DNA of 64,000 bases from CBFFRJ01 sp051486985 (lineage in GTDB: Bacteria > Pseudomonadota > Gammaproteobacteria > Enterobacterales > Enterobacteriaceae), in assembly GCF_051486985.1 (NCBI RefSeq), contig NZ_JAHVDV010000022.1:28230-92229 (forward strand), in the 5' to 3' direction. How positions within the stretch are numbered: the first letter of the stretch is position 1; each line of letters starts with the position of its first letter. The position numbers and the translations under genes are program-made. This document shows positions 46,198 through 54,526 of this stretch, piece by piece. Below the pieces are notes generated by a model. It did no database searches and had not been told where the DNA came from. It worked only from the letters and a program-made list of their open reading frames with translations.

Positions 46198-47781
46198 ATG
46201 CAAAGTAATATGGCCCCATCCGGAATGGCCGTAACGCCCCACCATCTTGCCAGCGAGTCGGCATTATCGGTGCTGCGCCACGGCGGCGACGCCATTGAAG
46301 CGATGGTGGCCGCTGCCTCTACCATTGCGGTGGTCTACCCTCACATGAACGGGATCGGCGGCGATGGGTTCTGGCTTATCGTTCCACCGGAAGGAGAACC
46401 CCTGGCAATTGACGCCAGCGGCGCCGCCGGGCAGCAGGCAACACCCGATTTATATGCCGGGCATGCACATATTCCGCATCGTGGCCCGCTGGCGGCGCTC
46501 ACTGTGCCGGGCACGCTCAGCGGCTGGGATGAGGCGCTTAAGGTTTCCGTTTCCCTCGGCGGCGGGCAGTTGCCGCTGTCGCGCCTGCTGGCGGATGCTA
46601 TTCGGTACGCCAGTGACGGTATCCCGGTCACCCACTCTCAGGCCCATGCCACGCAAAGCAAATACCCTGAACTGGTCGATATTCCCGGTTTTGCCGATAC
46701 CTTTCTGGTAGAAGGTAACGTGCCGCAGACGGGCAGCCGTTTTTACCAGCCGCAGCTGGCCCGCACTCTTACGCGGCTCGCTACCGACGGGCTGGACAGT
46801 TTTTATCGCGGGCCCCTCGCAGAAGAGCTTGCCGCCGGGATGCGTAAACTCGGCGTGCCGCTGACCGCAGCTGATTTCGCGGCGCACCGTGCTCACCGCC
46901 GCGTGCCGCTACGCCTGGCCCATAGTCTGGGTGAGGTTTTCAATATGACGCCGCCGACGCAGGGACTGGTCTCGCTGGCGATCCTTGGCATTACCGACTT
47001 TCTGGGGATGGCGCAGGCCACCGAAGTTCAGACCATCCATCGCATTGTGGAGGCCACTAAAAAAGCCTTCGGCCTGCGTGACCGCTACATCACCGATCCT
47101 CGTCATGTCACCCTGCCGGTGCAAAGCCTGCTGGAGCAGGCCCCACTGGAAACCCTGGCCGCCGGCATTGATGACTCCCGCGCTGCGACCTGGGGCAAAG
47201 GCAAAGGCCCCGGCGATACCGTCTGGATGGGCGTGGTGGATAAAAACGGGCTGGCGGTGTCGTTTATCCAGAGTATTTACCATGAGTTTGGCAGCGGCGT
47301 CGTGCTGCCGGAAAGCGGCGTCCTGCTGCAGAACCGGGGAGCGGCCTTTAGCCTCGACCCGGATCACCTGCTCACCCTGATGCCAGGCAAACAGCCTTTC
47401 CATACTCTGAACCCCGCCGCCGCACGCCTGAAAGATGGCCGCACTATGGTCTACGGCACCATGGGGGGCGACGGTCAGCCGCAAACCCAGGCCGCCATTT
47501 TTACCCGCCATGTAATACAGAACATGCCTTTGCAGCAGGCGGTCAGTGCCCCGCGCTGGCTGCTGGGACGCACCTGGGGTCAGGCCACCGACAGCCTGAA
47601 GCTTGAGGGCGGGTTCAGCGAAGAGACCTGTAACGCCCTGATGGCGCTCGGGCACGATGTCGAGCGGCTGCCGGGCCTGAGTGAAGCGACCGGCCATGCC
47701 GGGGCCATTGTCCGCCATCCTGATGGCATGCTTGAAGGCGCATTCGATCCACGCAGTAACGGCAGTGCCGCTGGTTTTTAA
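46198..47781 (+). CDS. hpxW: Oxamate amidohydrolase HpxW (gamma-glutamyltransferase fold)
   Basis: This 527-residue Ntn hydrolase resembles gamma-glutamyltransferases but in Klebsiella acts as oxamate amidohydrolase, releasing ammonia and oxalate late in uric-acid catabolism. The autocatalytic threonine is Thr341 in GPGDTVWMGVVDKNG; MNGIGGDGFWLI, QSIYHEFGSGVVLPESGVLL and NPAAARLKDGRTMVYGTMGG are other GGT-like segments. There is no signal peptide, so it is cytosolic, unlike ordinary GGT. Start ATG 46198 follows AAGAGAG; a GTG six bases earlier is less likely. Confidence 0.9.
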   Translation: MQSNMAPSGMAVTPHHLASESALSVLRHGGDAIEAMVAAASTIAVVYPHMNGIGGDGFWLIVPPEGEPLAIDASGAAGQQATPDLYAGHAHIPHRGPLAALTVPGTLSGWDEALKVSVSLGGGQLPLSRLLADAIRYASDGIPVTHSQAHATQSKYPELVDIPGFADTFLVEGNVPQTGSRFYQPQLARTLTRLATDGLDSFYRGPLAEELAAGMRKLGVPLTAADFAAHRAHRRVPLRLAHSLGEVFNMTPPTQGLVSLAILGITDFLGMAQATEVQTIHRIVEATKKAFGLRDRYITDPRHVTLPVQSLLEQAPLETLAAGIDDSRAATWGKGKGPGDTVWMGVVDKNGLAVSFIQSIYHEFGSGVVLPESGVLLQNRGAAFSLDPDHLLTLMPGKQPFHTLNPAAARLKDGRTMVYGTMGGDGQPQTQAAIFTRHVIQNMPLQQAVSAPRWLLGRTWGQATDSLKLEGGFSEETCNALMALGHDVERLPGLSEATGHAGAIVRHPDGMLEGAFDPRSNGSAAGF

Positions 47782-47790
47782 GGAACAAAC

Positions 47791-47979
47791 ATGAGTGAGA
47801 CGACGTTTGACTGGCCGACCTATATCCGGCTGATGGAACAACTGCTGGCAGTGCCGCTGGATGATGACCGCCGTGCTGAGCTGGAGGTACAACTGACGCG
47901 CGTCGCCGCAATGGCGGCACCGCTAATGGCCTTTCCTCTGCCGCATCGGCAGGAAGGGGCGGGAGAGTATCGACTATGA
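47791..47979 (+). CDS. hpxX: HpxX, small AtzG/GatC-like subunit (DUF4089)
   Basis: This 62-residue helical protein (DWPTYIRLMEQLLAVPLDDD, then RRAELEVQLTRVAAMAAPLM) belongs to DUF4089. The related AtzG pairs with the amidase AtzE in cyanurate degradation, much as GatC stabilises GatA. It lies between hpxW and the amidase gene hpxY, overlapping the start of hpxY by four bases, which supports a complex of the two products. Confidence 0.85.
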   Translation: MSETTFDWPTYIRLMEQLLAVPLDDDRRAELEVQLTRVAAMAAPLMAFPLPHRQEGAGEYRL

Positions 47980-49356
47980 CGCTGTCCATACAGGAAATTC
48001 AGCAAGGGCTGCGGGCGAAAATCTTCAGCGCCCGTGAACTGGCGCAGCAGTCGCTGGCACATATTGAGCGGGATAATCCACTTATCAACGCCTTTACGGG
48101 AGTGACCGGCACGCGCATGTTGCGTGAAGCCGCAGAGACTGATGCCCGTCTGGCACGGGGGGATGTACTCCCCCCGCTGGCTGGGGTGCCCTATGCTGTC
48201 AAAAATTTGTTTGATGTGGAGGGCGTGACGACCCTTGTCGGGGCGAAACTGTTCAGTACCCGACCACCGGCGCTGCAAGATGCCTTTGCCCTGCGTAAGC
48301 TCAGGCAGGCGGGGGCGATGCTGGCCGGCACGCTGAATATGGATGCGTATGCTTACGGTTTTACCACTGAAAACAGCCATTATGGAGCAACCCGCAACCC
48401 ACGAGACACCTCACGGGTCGCAGGCGGTTCGTCCGGTGGCTCAGCGGCTGCTGTGGCGGCCGGAATGGTGAATTTTTCCCTCGGTACGGACACGAATGGT
48501 TCTGTGCGTGTCCCCGCCTCGCTGTGCGGCATTCTGGGGCTTAAGCCTACCTTCGGGTGTTTATCCCGCTCAGGCAGCCACCCGTTTGTCGCCAGTCTGG
48601 ATCATATCGGGCCGCTGGCGCGTAGCGTAGGGGATCTGGCCTGCGTGTACGATGCCCTGCAAGGCCATGATGCTGAAGACAACTGGCAGTCAGCGCAGCC
48701 CCTTGCTGCTACCGTTCCCGTGCTGGCAGAGAAAAGGCCGTTGCGAGCCGCGGTACTGGAGGGGTATTTTTCGACCTGGTGCGATGCGGATGCCCGCCAG
48801 GCCGTCTGCACCGTCGCGCGGGCGCTGGGCGCTGGGCGCTGGGCAGACGCTGACGTTACCGGAGGCGGAACTGGCCCGCAATGCGGCGTTTTTGCTTTCT
48901 GCCGCCGAAGGCGGAAACCACTATCTACCCGCACTGCGCACCGAGGCTGCGCAATTTGAGCCACACTCACGTGAACGTCTGCTCGCCGGCGCCATGACCC
49001 CTTCAGCCTGGTACACCCAGGCCCAGCGTTTTCGCGCCTGGTTTCGAGATACCACTCTGCCGCTGTTTGAGGAGGTCGATCTGCTGCTGGCGCCCGCCAC
49101 ACCGTGTAGCGCCACCCCTGTCGGCGTGCAGACTATGCGCATCAATAATACCGACCTGCCGGTTAAAGCCAACATGGGTATGCTGACACAGCCGGTTTCG
49201 TTTCTGGGCCTGCCGGTGGTGACGGTGCCAGTAACCACCACCTCGGGGTTACCCATTGGCGTACAAATAATTGCCGCCCCCTGGCAGGAGTCGCGCTGTT
49301 TACAGGCCGCCTGGCGACTGGAGCAGGCGGGCATTCTTTACTCACAGGAAGCATGA
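47976..49356 (+). pseudogene. hpxY: HpxY, AtzE-family amidase, frameshifted at a 7-bp repeat
   Basis: An amidase-signature hydrolase with a complete Ser-cisSer-Lys triad: Lys in GVPYAVKNLFDVEG, Ser residues in VAGGSSGGSAAAVAAG and TDTNGSVRVPASLCG. The first frame (47976-48959) leaves the family sequence at 48844; the remainder continues one frame over to 49356. Three copies of GCTGGGC stand at 48824-48844, and removing one restores a single 457-codon frame reading ARALGAGQTLTLPEAEL. Either the gene is switched off by slippage, is a true pseudogene, or the assembly carries an error. AtzE acts on carboxybiuret; the HpxY substrate is unproven but probably a ureide-derived amide. Confidence 0.88.
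48824..48844 (+). repeat. 7-bp tandem repeat (3 copies) causing the hpxY frameshift
   Basis: GCTGGGC is repeated three times without a mismatch. Seven bases per unit means each gain or loss shifts the frame; two copies give an intact gene, three do not. Confidence 0.95.
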
Positions 49357-49739
49357 TGAACAAAGAACATATTGACCGCCCCGCCGTGTTGAATGACGTC
49401 ACCGCCGCATTTTACCGCTACGAGCAGGCGCTGATTACGAATGATGTGGAGGTGCTCGATGAGCTGTTCTGGGCCGATACCCGCACGGTGCGCTATGGAG
49501 CAACGGAAAATCTCTACGGCATCGAGGCGATTCGGGAATTTCGTAATGCGCGTCCGGCGGCCGGGCTCGACAGGCTACTGCGCAATACCACAATCACCAC
49601 CTTCGGCGAGGATATGGCGGTGGCGAGCACCGAGTTTACCTGGGAGAACAGCGAGCGCGTGGGTCGCCAGATGCAGACCTGGGTAAAGTTTCCCTACGGC
49701 TGGCGCATTGTGGCGGCGCATGTGAGTTTGATGGGGTAA
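49353..49739 (+). CDS. hpxZ: HpxZ, AtzH-like protein (DUF3225, NTF2-like fold)
   Basis: This 128-residue protein has the NTF2-like cone fold pattern: DVTAAFYRYEQALITNDVEVLDELFW, TVRYGATENLYGIEAIREFR and a final TWVKFPYGWRIVAAHVSLMG. Homologous AtzH removes a carboxyl group from 1,3-dicarboxyurea in cyanurate breakdown; HpxZ is annotated as part of oxalurate catabolism. It starts at the end of hpxY (overlapping ATGA), so it is the last gene of hpxWXYZ and may suffer polar effects of the hpxY frameshift. Confidence 0.88.
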   Translation: MMNKEHIDRPAVLNDVTAAFYRYEQALITNDVEVLDELFWADTRTVRYGATENLYGIEAIREFRNARPAAGLDRLLRNTTITTFGEDMAVASTEFTWENSERVGRQMQTWVKFPYGWRIVAAHVSLMG

Positions 49740-49749
49740 GACGGATTTA

Positions 49750-50112
49750 TCCCCTCACCCTAACCCTCTCCCCAAAGGGGCGAGGGGATTGATCGAGCAA
49801 AATCAGGCGGTTGGGCCGATCTTCACCCAAAGGGACGAAAGGATTGATCGAGCAAAATCAGGCGGTTGGGCTGATCTTCACCCAGAGGGACGAAAGGATA
49901 GATCGGGCGAAATCAGGCGGTTGGGCTGATCTTCACCCAGAGGGACCAAAGGATCCATCGGGCGAAATCAGGCGGTTGGGATGATCTTCACCCAGAGGGA
50001 CGAAAGGATCGATCGAGCGAAATCCGGTGGTTGGGCTGTTCTGCACTTTCTGACATCCGTGCACCGGATCGCCTCTCTCCCTCTCCCTTCCAGGGAGAGG
50101 GCCGGGGTGAGG
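49750..50112. repeat. REP-like element expanded by a 55-bp tandem repeat
   Basis: Nearly five head-to-tail copies of a 55-bp unit start at 49786, 49841, 49896, 49951 and 50006; the last fades at about 50040. The array is framed by C/G-rich hairpins at 49751-49787 and 50079-50101 (perfect 10-bp stem CCCTCTCCCT / AGGGAGAGGG). It fills the gap between convergent hpxZ and hpxB. Copies differ by a few bases and there are no spacers, so it is a minisatellite, not CRISPR. The hairpins may terminate both operons. Confidence 0.9.
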
Positions 50113-50120
50113 GTCAAAAA

Positions 50121-51065
50121 TCATACCGCAGTATAAGGATGCACCTTCATCCAGTGCTCAGCGATATCCTGGCGGCGGCAGATCCAAACCCCTTTATGCC
50201 CTTGCACATAGTCAAGAAAACGCTGTAACGCTCTGAATCTTCCGGGACGCCCCAGCAGACGACAATGCATGCCCACCGACATCATCTTTGGTGCGGTTTC
50301 TCCCTCTTCGTAGAGCACATCAAAACTGTCTTTCAGATAGGTATAAAACTGCTCCGCGGTGTTAAACCCCTGTGCGGTGGCGAAGCGCATGTCGTTGGCA
50401 TCGAGGGTATAAGGCACTATCAGATGCGGCTTTTGATCGACCGTGGTCCAGAAGGGCAGATCGTCACCGTAGTAGTCACTGTCATACAGCAGACCGCCCT
50501 GCTCTACCACCAGCTTACGGGTGTTAGGGCTATCACGTCCGGTGTACCAACCGAGCGGCGTGGTGCCGAACAGGGTGGTCAGGATCTCCAGCGCCTGTTG
50601 CATATGCTGACGCTCGGTCCGGATATCAAGATTCTGATAGTGGATCCAGCGCCAGCCGTGGCTGACCACATCGTAATCCGCTGCGCTGATGGCCTCTACG
50701 ATGGCAGGATTGCGCGCCAGCGCCATCGCCACCCCAAATACCGTGAGCGGCAAACCGCGCTTGCGGAATTCATTGTGGATGCGCCAGAACCCGGCCCGTG
50801 AGCCATATTCATATAGCGAATCCATCGACATATGCACCGCCGGGTAACTGGCGGCGCCAATGATGTCTGACAGAAACTGCTCAGAACCGGCGTCACCATG
50901 CAACACATGGTTCTCACCGCCCTCTTCGAAATTAAGGACAAACTGTACGGCAATACGCGCCCCGCCGGGCCACTGCGCATGGGGAGGGTTTCCGGCGTAC
51001 CCTGCCAGATCGCGCGGGTAGTTCGCGTTAAAGTGCCAGTGTGGCTTGTCCGTTGTCACATGCAT
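50121..51065 (-). CDS. hpxB: Allantoinase HpxB (PuuE type)
   Basis: This 314-residue cofactor-light allantoinase belongs to the polysaccharide deacetylase/PuuE group and hydrolyses (S)-allantoin to allantoate. Typical segments are NYPRDLAGYAGNPPHAQWPGG, VQFVLNFEEGGENHVLHGD, DVVSHGWRWIHYQNLD, TGRDSPNTRKLVVEQGG and SVGMHCRLLGRPGRFRALQRF. The start at 51065 fits the family. It is the third gene of the hpxSAB unit, 29 bases after hpxA. Confidence 0.93.
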   Translation of the reverse strand: MHVTTDKPHWHFNANYPRDLAGYAGNPPHAQWPGGARIAVQFVLNFEEGGENHVLHGDAGSEQFLSDIIGAASYPAVHMSMDSLYEYGSRAGFWRIHNEFRKRGLPLTVFGVAMALARNPAIVEAISAADYDVVSHGWRWIHYQNLDIRTERQHMQQALEILTTLFGTTPLGWYTGRDSPNTRKLVVEQGGLLYDSDYYGDDLPFWTTVDQKPHLIVPYTLDANDMRFATAQGFNTAEQFYTYLKDSFDVLYEEGETAPKMMSVGMHCRLLGRPGRFRALQRFLDYVQGHKGVWICRRQDIAEHWMKVHPYTAV

Positions 51066-51094
51066 GCTGATTCGACCTCTGTTTGGGGCCGCAC

Positions 51095-51832
51095 TCAGCT
51101 CAGCATTTCAAAGCATCCTGAGAGCGGCTTTTTATTGGGATACGCGAGGTCGCCATATTTACTGGTGCCAAGCCCCAGCCCGATGAGAGACTCCACCATC
51201 TTCACCGCCGCCGTGACGCCGTCGATGACCGGTATGCCAAGCTCCCGTGTCAGCTCCTGCGCCAGGTTCGCCATACCACCGCAACCGAGAACAATCGCAC
51301 CGCTATTGTCTTCCCGTCTGGCTTGTATACAACGCTCGCGTACCTTTTGTTGAGCAAGACCCGTGCCATCTTCCAGTGCCAGTACCGGTAAATCGATCGC
51401 ATGCAGCGCCGCGCAGTGGTGTTCAAAACCGTACTGCTGCAGTAAATGACGGGCGATAATCAGCGTGCGCGGCAGCGTGGTGACAATAGAAAAGCGTGTC
51501 GCCACCAGGGTAGCCACATGCATTGCCGCTTCTGCTATACCCACCACTGGCCCGCTTGCCACTTCGCGTGCGGCCAGCAAACCCGGATCGCCAAAGCAGG
51601 CAATGATATGCCCCTGCGCTCCCTGGGCTTTGCCATGCTTTATCTGTTCCAGTACGCCAATAGCAGCGATGGCTTCATCAAAATGACCCTCAATAGATTC
51701 CACCCCCTGCGTCGGGCAGCTCGCCAGAATAGTGGTGCCAGGCGCCGCGACGCTGCGGGCCGCACTGGCAATGGTGTGGGTCATCTCCGGGCTGGTATTC
51801 GGATTAATAACTTGTATACAGAGGGACGTCAT
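51095..51832 (-). CDS. hpxA: Allantoin racemase HpxA
   Basis: This 245-residue member of the Asp/Glu/hydantoin racemase family interconverts (R)- and (S)-allantoin so that the allantoinase can use both. The paired active-site cysteines are visible in HIIACFGDPGLLAAREV and GAIVLGCGGMANLAQELTR, and INPNTSPEMTHTI is the family N-terminus. Its start overlaps the hpxS stop by four bases. Confidence 0.93.
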   Translation of the reverse strand: MTSLCIQVINPNTSPEMTHTIASAARSVAAPGTTILASCPTQGVESIEGHFDEAIAAIGVLEQIKHGKAQGAQGHIIACFGDPGLLAAREVASGPVVGIAEAAMHVATLVATRFSIVTTLPRTLIIARHLLQQYGFEHHCAALHAIDLPVLALEDGTGLAQQKVRERCIQARREDNSGAIVLGCGGMANLAQELTRELGIPVIDGVTAAVKMVESLIGLGLGTSKYGDLAYPNKKPLSGCFEMLS

Positions 51833-52548
51833 GACTGTTCTCCTGCTGCGCCAAACAGACGCGCAAAGTCGGGAAGGACCTCCCCCCCACGCTCAAAGCT
51901 GAGGCTGGAGACAATGTGATCAAAGTGATGCGACAGGGCGTGCGTGAGCGCCGTTAGCTCTTTTTTACGCAGCAGTTCAATAAGCCTGTCATGATCATCA
52001 CAGCGGCATCCCTGCTGCCAGGGCGCGCCCCAGGCAGCGATTACCAGCGAAGAGCGCTGGGCAAGCGTAGTAACGATATCCGTCACCACGGCATTACCTG
52101 AGATAGCCTGCAGCTGAATGTGGAACGCCGCAGAGTGGCGGATCGCTGCAGCACCGTCGTGCTTATGATGCGCCTCTTCTTCCTGAACGATAATTTTCTC
52201 CAGTCCCGCCAGGTGCGGCGGCTGTAAATGTGCCAGTACCTGCGGCAGGTTGGCGCATTCGATCATTTTGCGGGTGGCAAAGATTGAGGTGGACTCTTCG
52301 ATATCAGGTTTTGCAACAAATGCACCACGTCTGGGCGTGAGGGTGATCATTTGCACCGTAGCAAGGCGTGTTAACACTTTACGGATCCCGGTGCGGCTGA
52401 CGCCAAATACCTCCGCCAGGGCCTCTTCAGGGAGTTTACTGCCCGGCGGTAGCTGATGCTCAACAATGGCCGTCAGCAACGACTGCCAGATGAAATGTTC
52501 TTTGTCTTCCAGATCTGCTGGGGCCTGAAGCCCCGCCTGCTGCTTCAT
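51829..52548 (-). CDS. hpxS: GntR-family (FadR/FCD subfamily) regulator HpxS
   Basis: This 239-residue regulator has a GntR winged helix (about residues 22-95, LPEEALAEVFGVSRTGIRKVLTRLATVQMI) and an all-helical FCD ligand-binding domain (about 100-230). In Klebsiella pneumoniae, HpxS governs the allantoin genes hpxSAB and hpxC. Here hpxSAB is divergent from hpxC and the space between them holds a pair of TGTATACA palindromes that suit GntR binding. Confidence 0.9.
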   Translation of the reverse strand: MKQQAGLQAPADLEDKEHFIWQSLLTAIVEHQLPPGSKLPEEALAEVFGVSRTGIRKVLTRLATVQMITLTPRRGAFVAKPDIEESTSIFATRKMIECANLPQVLAHLQPPHLAGLEKIIVQEEEAHHKHDGAAAIRHSAAFHIQLQAISGNAVVTDIVTTLAQRSSLVIAAWGAPWQQGCRCDDHDRLIELLRKKELTALTHALSHHFDHIVSSLSFERGGEVLPDFARLFGAAGEQS

Positions 52549-52583
52549 TCTGAAATTCCTTGGTTATGTTTTACTTATCTTTT

Positions 52584-52613
52584 TGTATACATCATTAATC
52601 TATTTTGTATACA
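52584..52613. promoter_or_regulatory. Paired TGTATACA operators between hpxS and hpxC
   Basis: Two identical 8-base palindromes TGTATACA begin at 52584 and 52606, 22 bases apart (two helical turns), placing bound dimers on the same face. Each is preceded by a T-rich stretch (TTTT). They lie in the divergent promoter region and are the best candidates for HpxS operators. Confidence 0.7.
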
Positions 52614-52694
52614 TGAAATTAAAAACTGGCCTGGTTCATGCAACTCATGATGGCAGACATAACGTCGCTATCTGTATTCAGAGGAGCAGATTCC

Positions 52695-54167
52695 ATGCCA
52701 AATCTCGAACCAACTTATAAAGACAGCTATAGCCCAAGACTCACTAACAATGACCTCGCCCCCACGCGCGATCAGAACTGGACGTGGTACAACATCTTCT
52801 CTTTCTGGATGTCAGATGTGCATAGCATGGGCGGCTACGTGGTGGCCGCGAGCTTCTTCGCCCTGGGCCTTGCCAGCTGGCAGGTGCTGCTCTGCCTGTT
52901 GCTGGGGATCTGCATTGTGCAGTTGTGCGCCAACCTGGTCGCCAGACCCAGCCAGATGGCTGGCGTACCTTATGCGGTTATCTGCCGTCAGGCATTTGGC
53001 GTATTTGGGGCCAATATTCCGGCCGTGATTCGTGGCCTGATAGCGTTCGCCTGGTATGGCATACAAACCTATCTGGCAGCCAACGCCCTGATGCTGGTGG
53101 CGTTAAAATTCTGGCCGGGTTTAGCGCCAATGACCGAGGGCCATTTTCTCGGCCTGTCATATCTGGGGTGGATCTGCTTTGGCATTATGTGGGTGCTGCA
53201 GGCGCTGGTGTTCTGGCACGGGATGAGCGCCATCAAGCGCTTTATTGATGTCGCAGGTCCGGCGGTCTATGTAGTGATGCTGGCGCTGGCGGTGTGGATT
53301 TTGTCGCAAACCGGTTTTGATGGCATCTCTTTTACCCTTGCCAGCAAAGCCCTGACCACCGGCGAGCAGGCCTGGCAGATGCTCACCGCTACCGCACTGG
53401 TGGTCTCCTACTTCTCCGGCCCGCTGCTCAACTTTGGCGATTTTTCTCGTTACGGTAAAAGCATGTCGGAAATCCGCCGGGGTAACCGCTGGGGCCTGCC
53501 GTTTAACTTCCTGCTCTTTTCTATCGTCACGGTGGTGATCGTCTCCGGTACGCAGTCGCTGTTCGGTAAGATGATCACCGATCCTATCGAAACGGTAAGC
53601 CACGTGGGCAACAGCCTGGCAATGGCGATCGGGTTGCTGACCATGATCATCGCCACCATTGGTATCAACATCGTGGCGAACTTTGTCTCGCCGGCATTCG
53701 ATTTTTCTAACTGCTCGCCCCAGAAAATTAGCTTCCGCACCGGCGGGATGATAGCCGCAGTGGGTTCCGTGTTGCTGACGCCGTGGAACCTCTTCCAGTC
53801 ACCGGAATTAATTCATTACACGCTGGATGTACTGGGTTCCTTTATCGGACCGTTATTCGGCATCCTGCTGGCAGATTTCTATCTGATTAAACGTGGGAAG
53901 GTGTTTGTCGACGATCTGTTTACCGTCTCACCGACCGGGCGTTACTGGTATAAAAATGGCATTAACCCGAAAGCCGTTGCCGCCCTCATTCCTTCGGTTG
54001 CTGCGTGCCTGATCATTAGCTTTATTCCGTCGATGCATGAACTGGCGAACTTTAGCTGGTTTATTGGCGTCTTCCTCGGCGGCGTCAGCTACCGCTGGAT
54101 CGCACGCCACGAGCGTGAAGGGGTAAGCGAAGGGTTTGTGCCGCGCCGGGCCACGGTGAAAGAGTAA
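52695..54167 (+). CDS. hpxC: Allantoin permease HpxC (NCS1 family)
   Basis: This 490-residue nucleobase:cation symporter-1 protein has about 12 membrane segments and imports allantoin or a related ureide. RDQNWTWYNIFSFWMSDVHS, RPSQMAGVPYAVICRQAFGVFG and SYFSGPLLNFGDFSRYGKS are NCS1 signature regions. The start is ATG 52695, which has GAGGAG eight bases upstream; a longer frame from 52638 has no ribosome binding site. It is divergent from hpxSAB. Confidence 0.92.
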   Translation: MPNLEPTYKDSYSPRLTNNDLAPTRDQNWTWYNIFSFWMSDVHSMGGYVVAASFFALGLASWQVLLCLLLGICIVQLCANLVARPSQMAGVPYAVICRQAFGVFGANIPAVIRGLIAFAWYGIQTYLAANALMLVALKFWPGLAPMTEGHFLGLSYLGWICFGIMWVLQALVFWHGMSAIKRFIDVAGPAVYVVMLALAVWILSQTGFDGISFTLASKALTTGEQAWQMLTATALVVSYFSGPLLNFGDFSRYGKSMSEIRRGNRWGLPFNFLLFSIVTVVIVSGTQSLFGKMITDPIETVSHVGNSLAMAIGLLTMIIATIGINIVANFVSPAFDFSNCSPQKISFRTGGMIAAVGSVLLTPWNLFQSPELIHYTLDVLGSFIGPLFGILLADFYLIKRGKVFVDDLFTVSPTGRYWYKNGINPKAVAALIPSVAACLIISFIPSMHELANFSWFIGVFLGGVSYRWIARHEREGVSEGFVPRRATVKE

Positions 54168-54175
54168 AGGCCAAA

Positions 54176-54199
54176 AGGCCCGGACAGGCGTCCGGGCCT
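54176..54199 (+). terminator. Hairpin after hpxC
   Basis: The stem AGGCCCGGAC / GTCCGGGCCT with a four-base loop is very stable and lies nine bases past the stop. No T tract follows, so termination may be partial. Confidence 0.7.
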
Positions 54200-54526
54200 G
54201 AGAGAGGTGAGTGTGATTGTGCATGCAATATAAATTATCTATGGTTGAGCCATAAAATGCATAAATGCATGCTGTTGTGCCGCATGAAGCATAAAAATAT
54301 AAAAGCGCAAATAATAAATAAATAAAATTATCAGTAAATTATAGTTAGCCTGCAAAATGCCCCCAGCGCGGGTCAAAGCTAAACAATTGGAATGCTCAAT
54401 GAGATTTAGTACACTTCCCCCCTGAGCCAAAGGGTACACCACGACTATTCCCCAGGCGTATTTATTGAAGCACAAAATATTCATGCAAATTATGAATGAG
54501 CCCTTATCTTAAAAGGAACGCTGAAT
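54200..54526. other. AT-rich leader of the fimbrial chaperone gene
   Basis: No gene is seen in about 330 AT-rich bases. It must hold the promoter of the chaperone gene; an AAAAGGA ribosome binding site precedes its start. The abrupt change of base composition after hpxC suggests a separate insertion. Confidence 0.5.

Noticed and set aside
46909..47892. A 327-codon minus-strand frame
   Set aside because: It lies antisense to hpxW and hpxX, whose catalytic motifs are clear; long antisense frames are common in GC-rich genes.
48652..49356. A separate amidase gene starting at 48652
   Set aside because: Its sequence before the 7-bp repeat is out-of-frame nonsense; the meaningful part is the C-terminal half of hpxY joined by a frameshift.
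49786..50040. Five regularly spaced 55-bp units that could suggest a CRISPR array
   Set aside because: The entire 55-bp period is conserved with no variable spacers and no cas genes are nearby; it is a simple tandem repeat inside a REP-like element.
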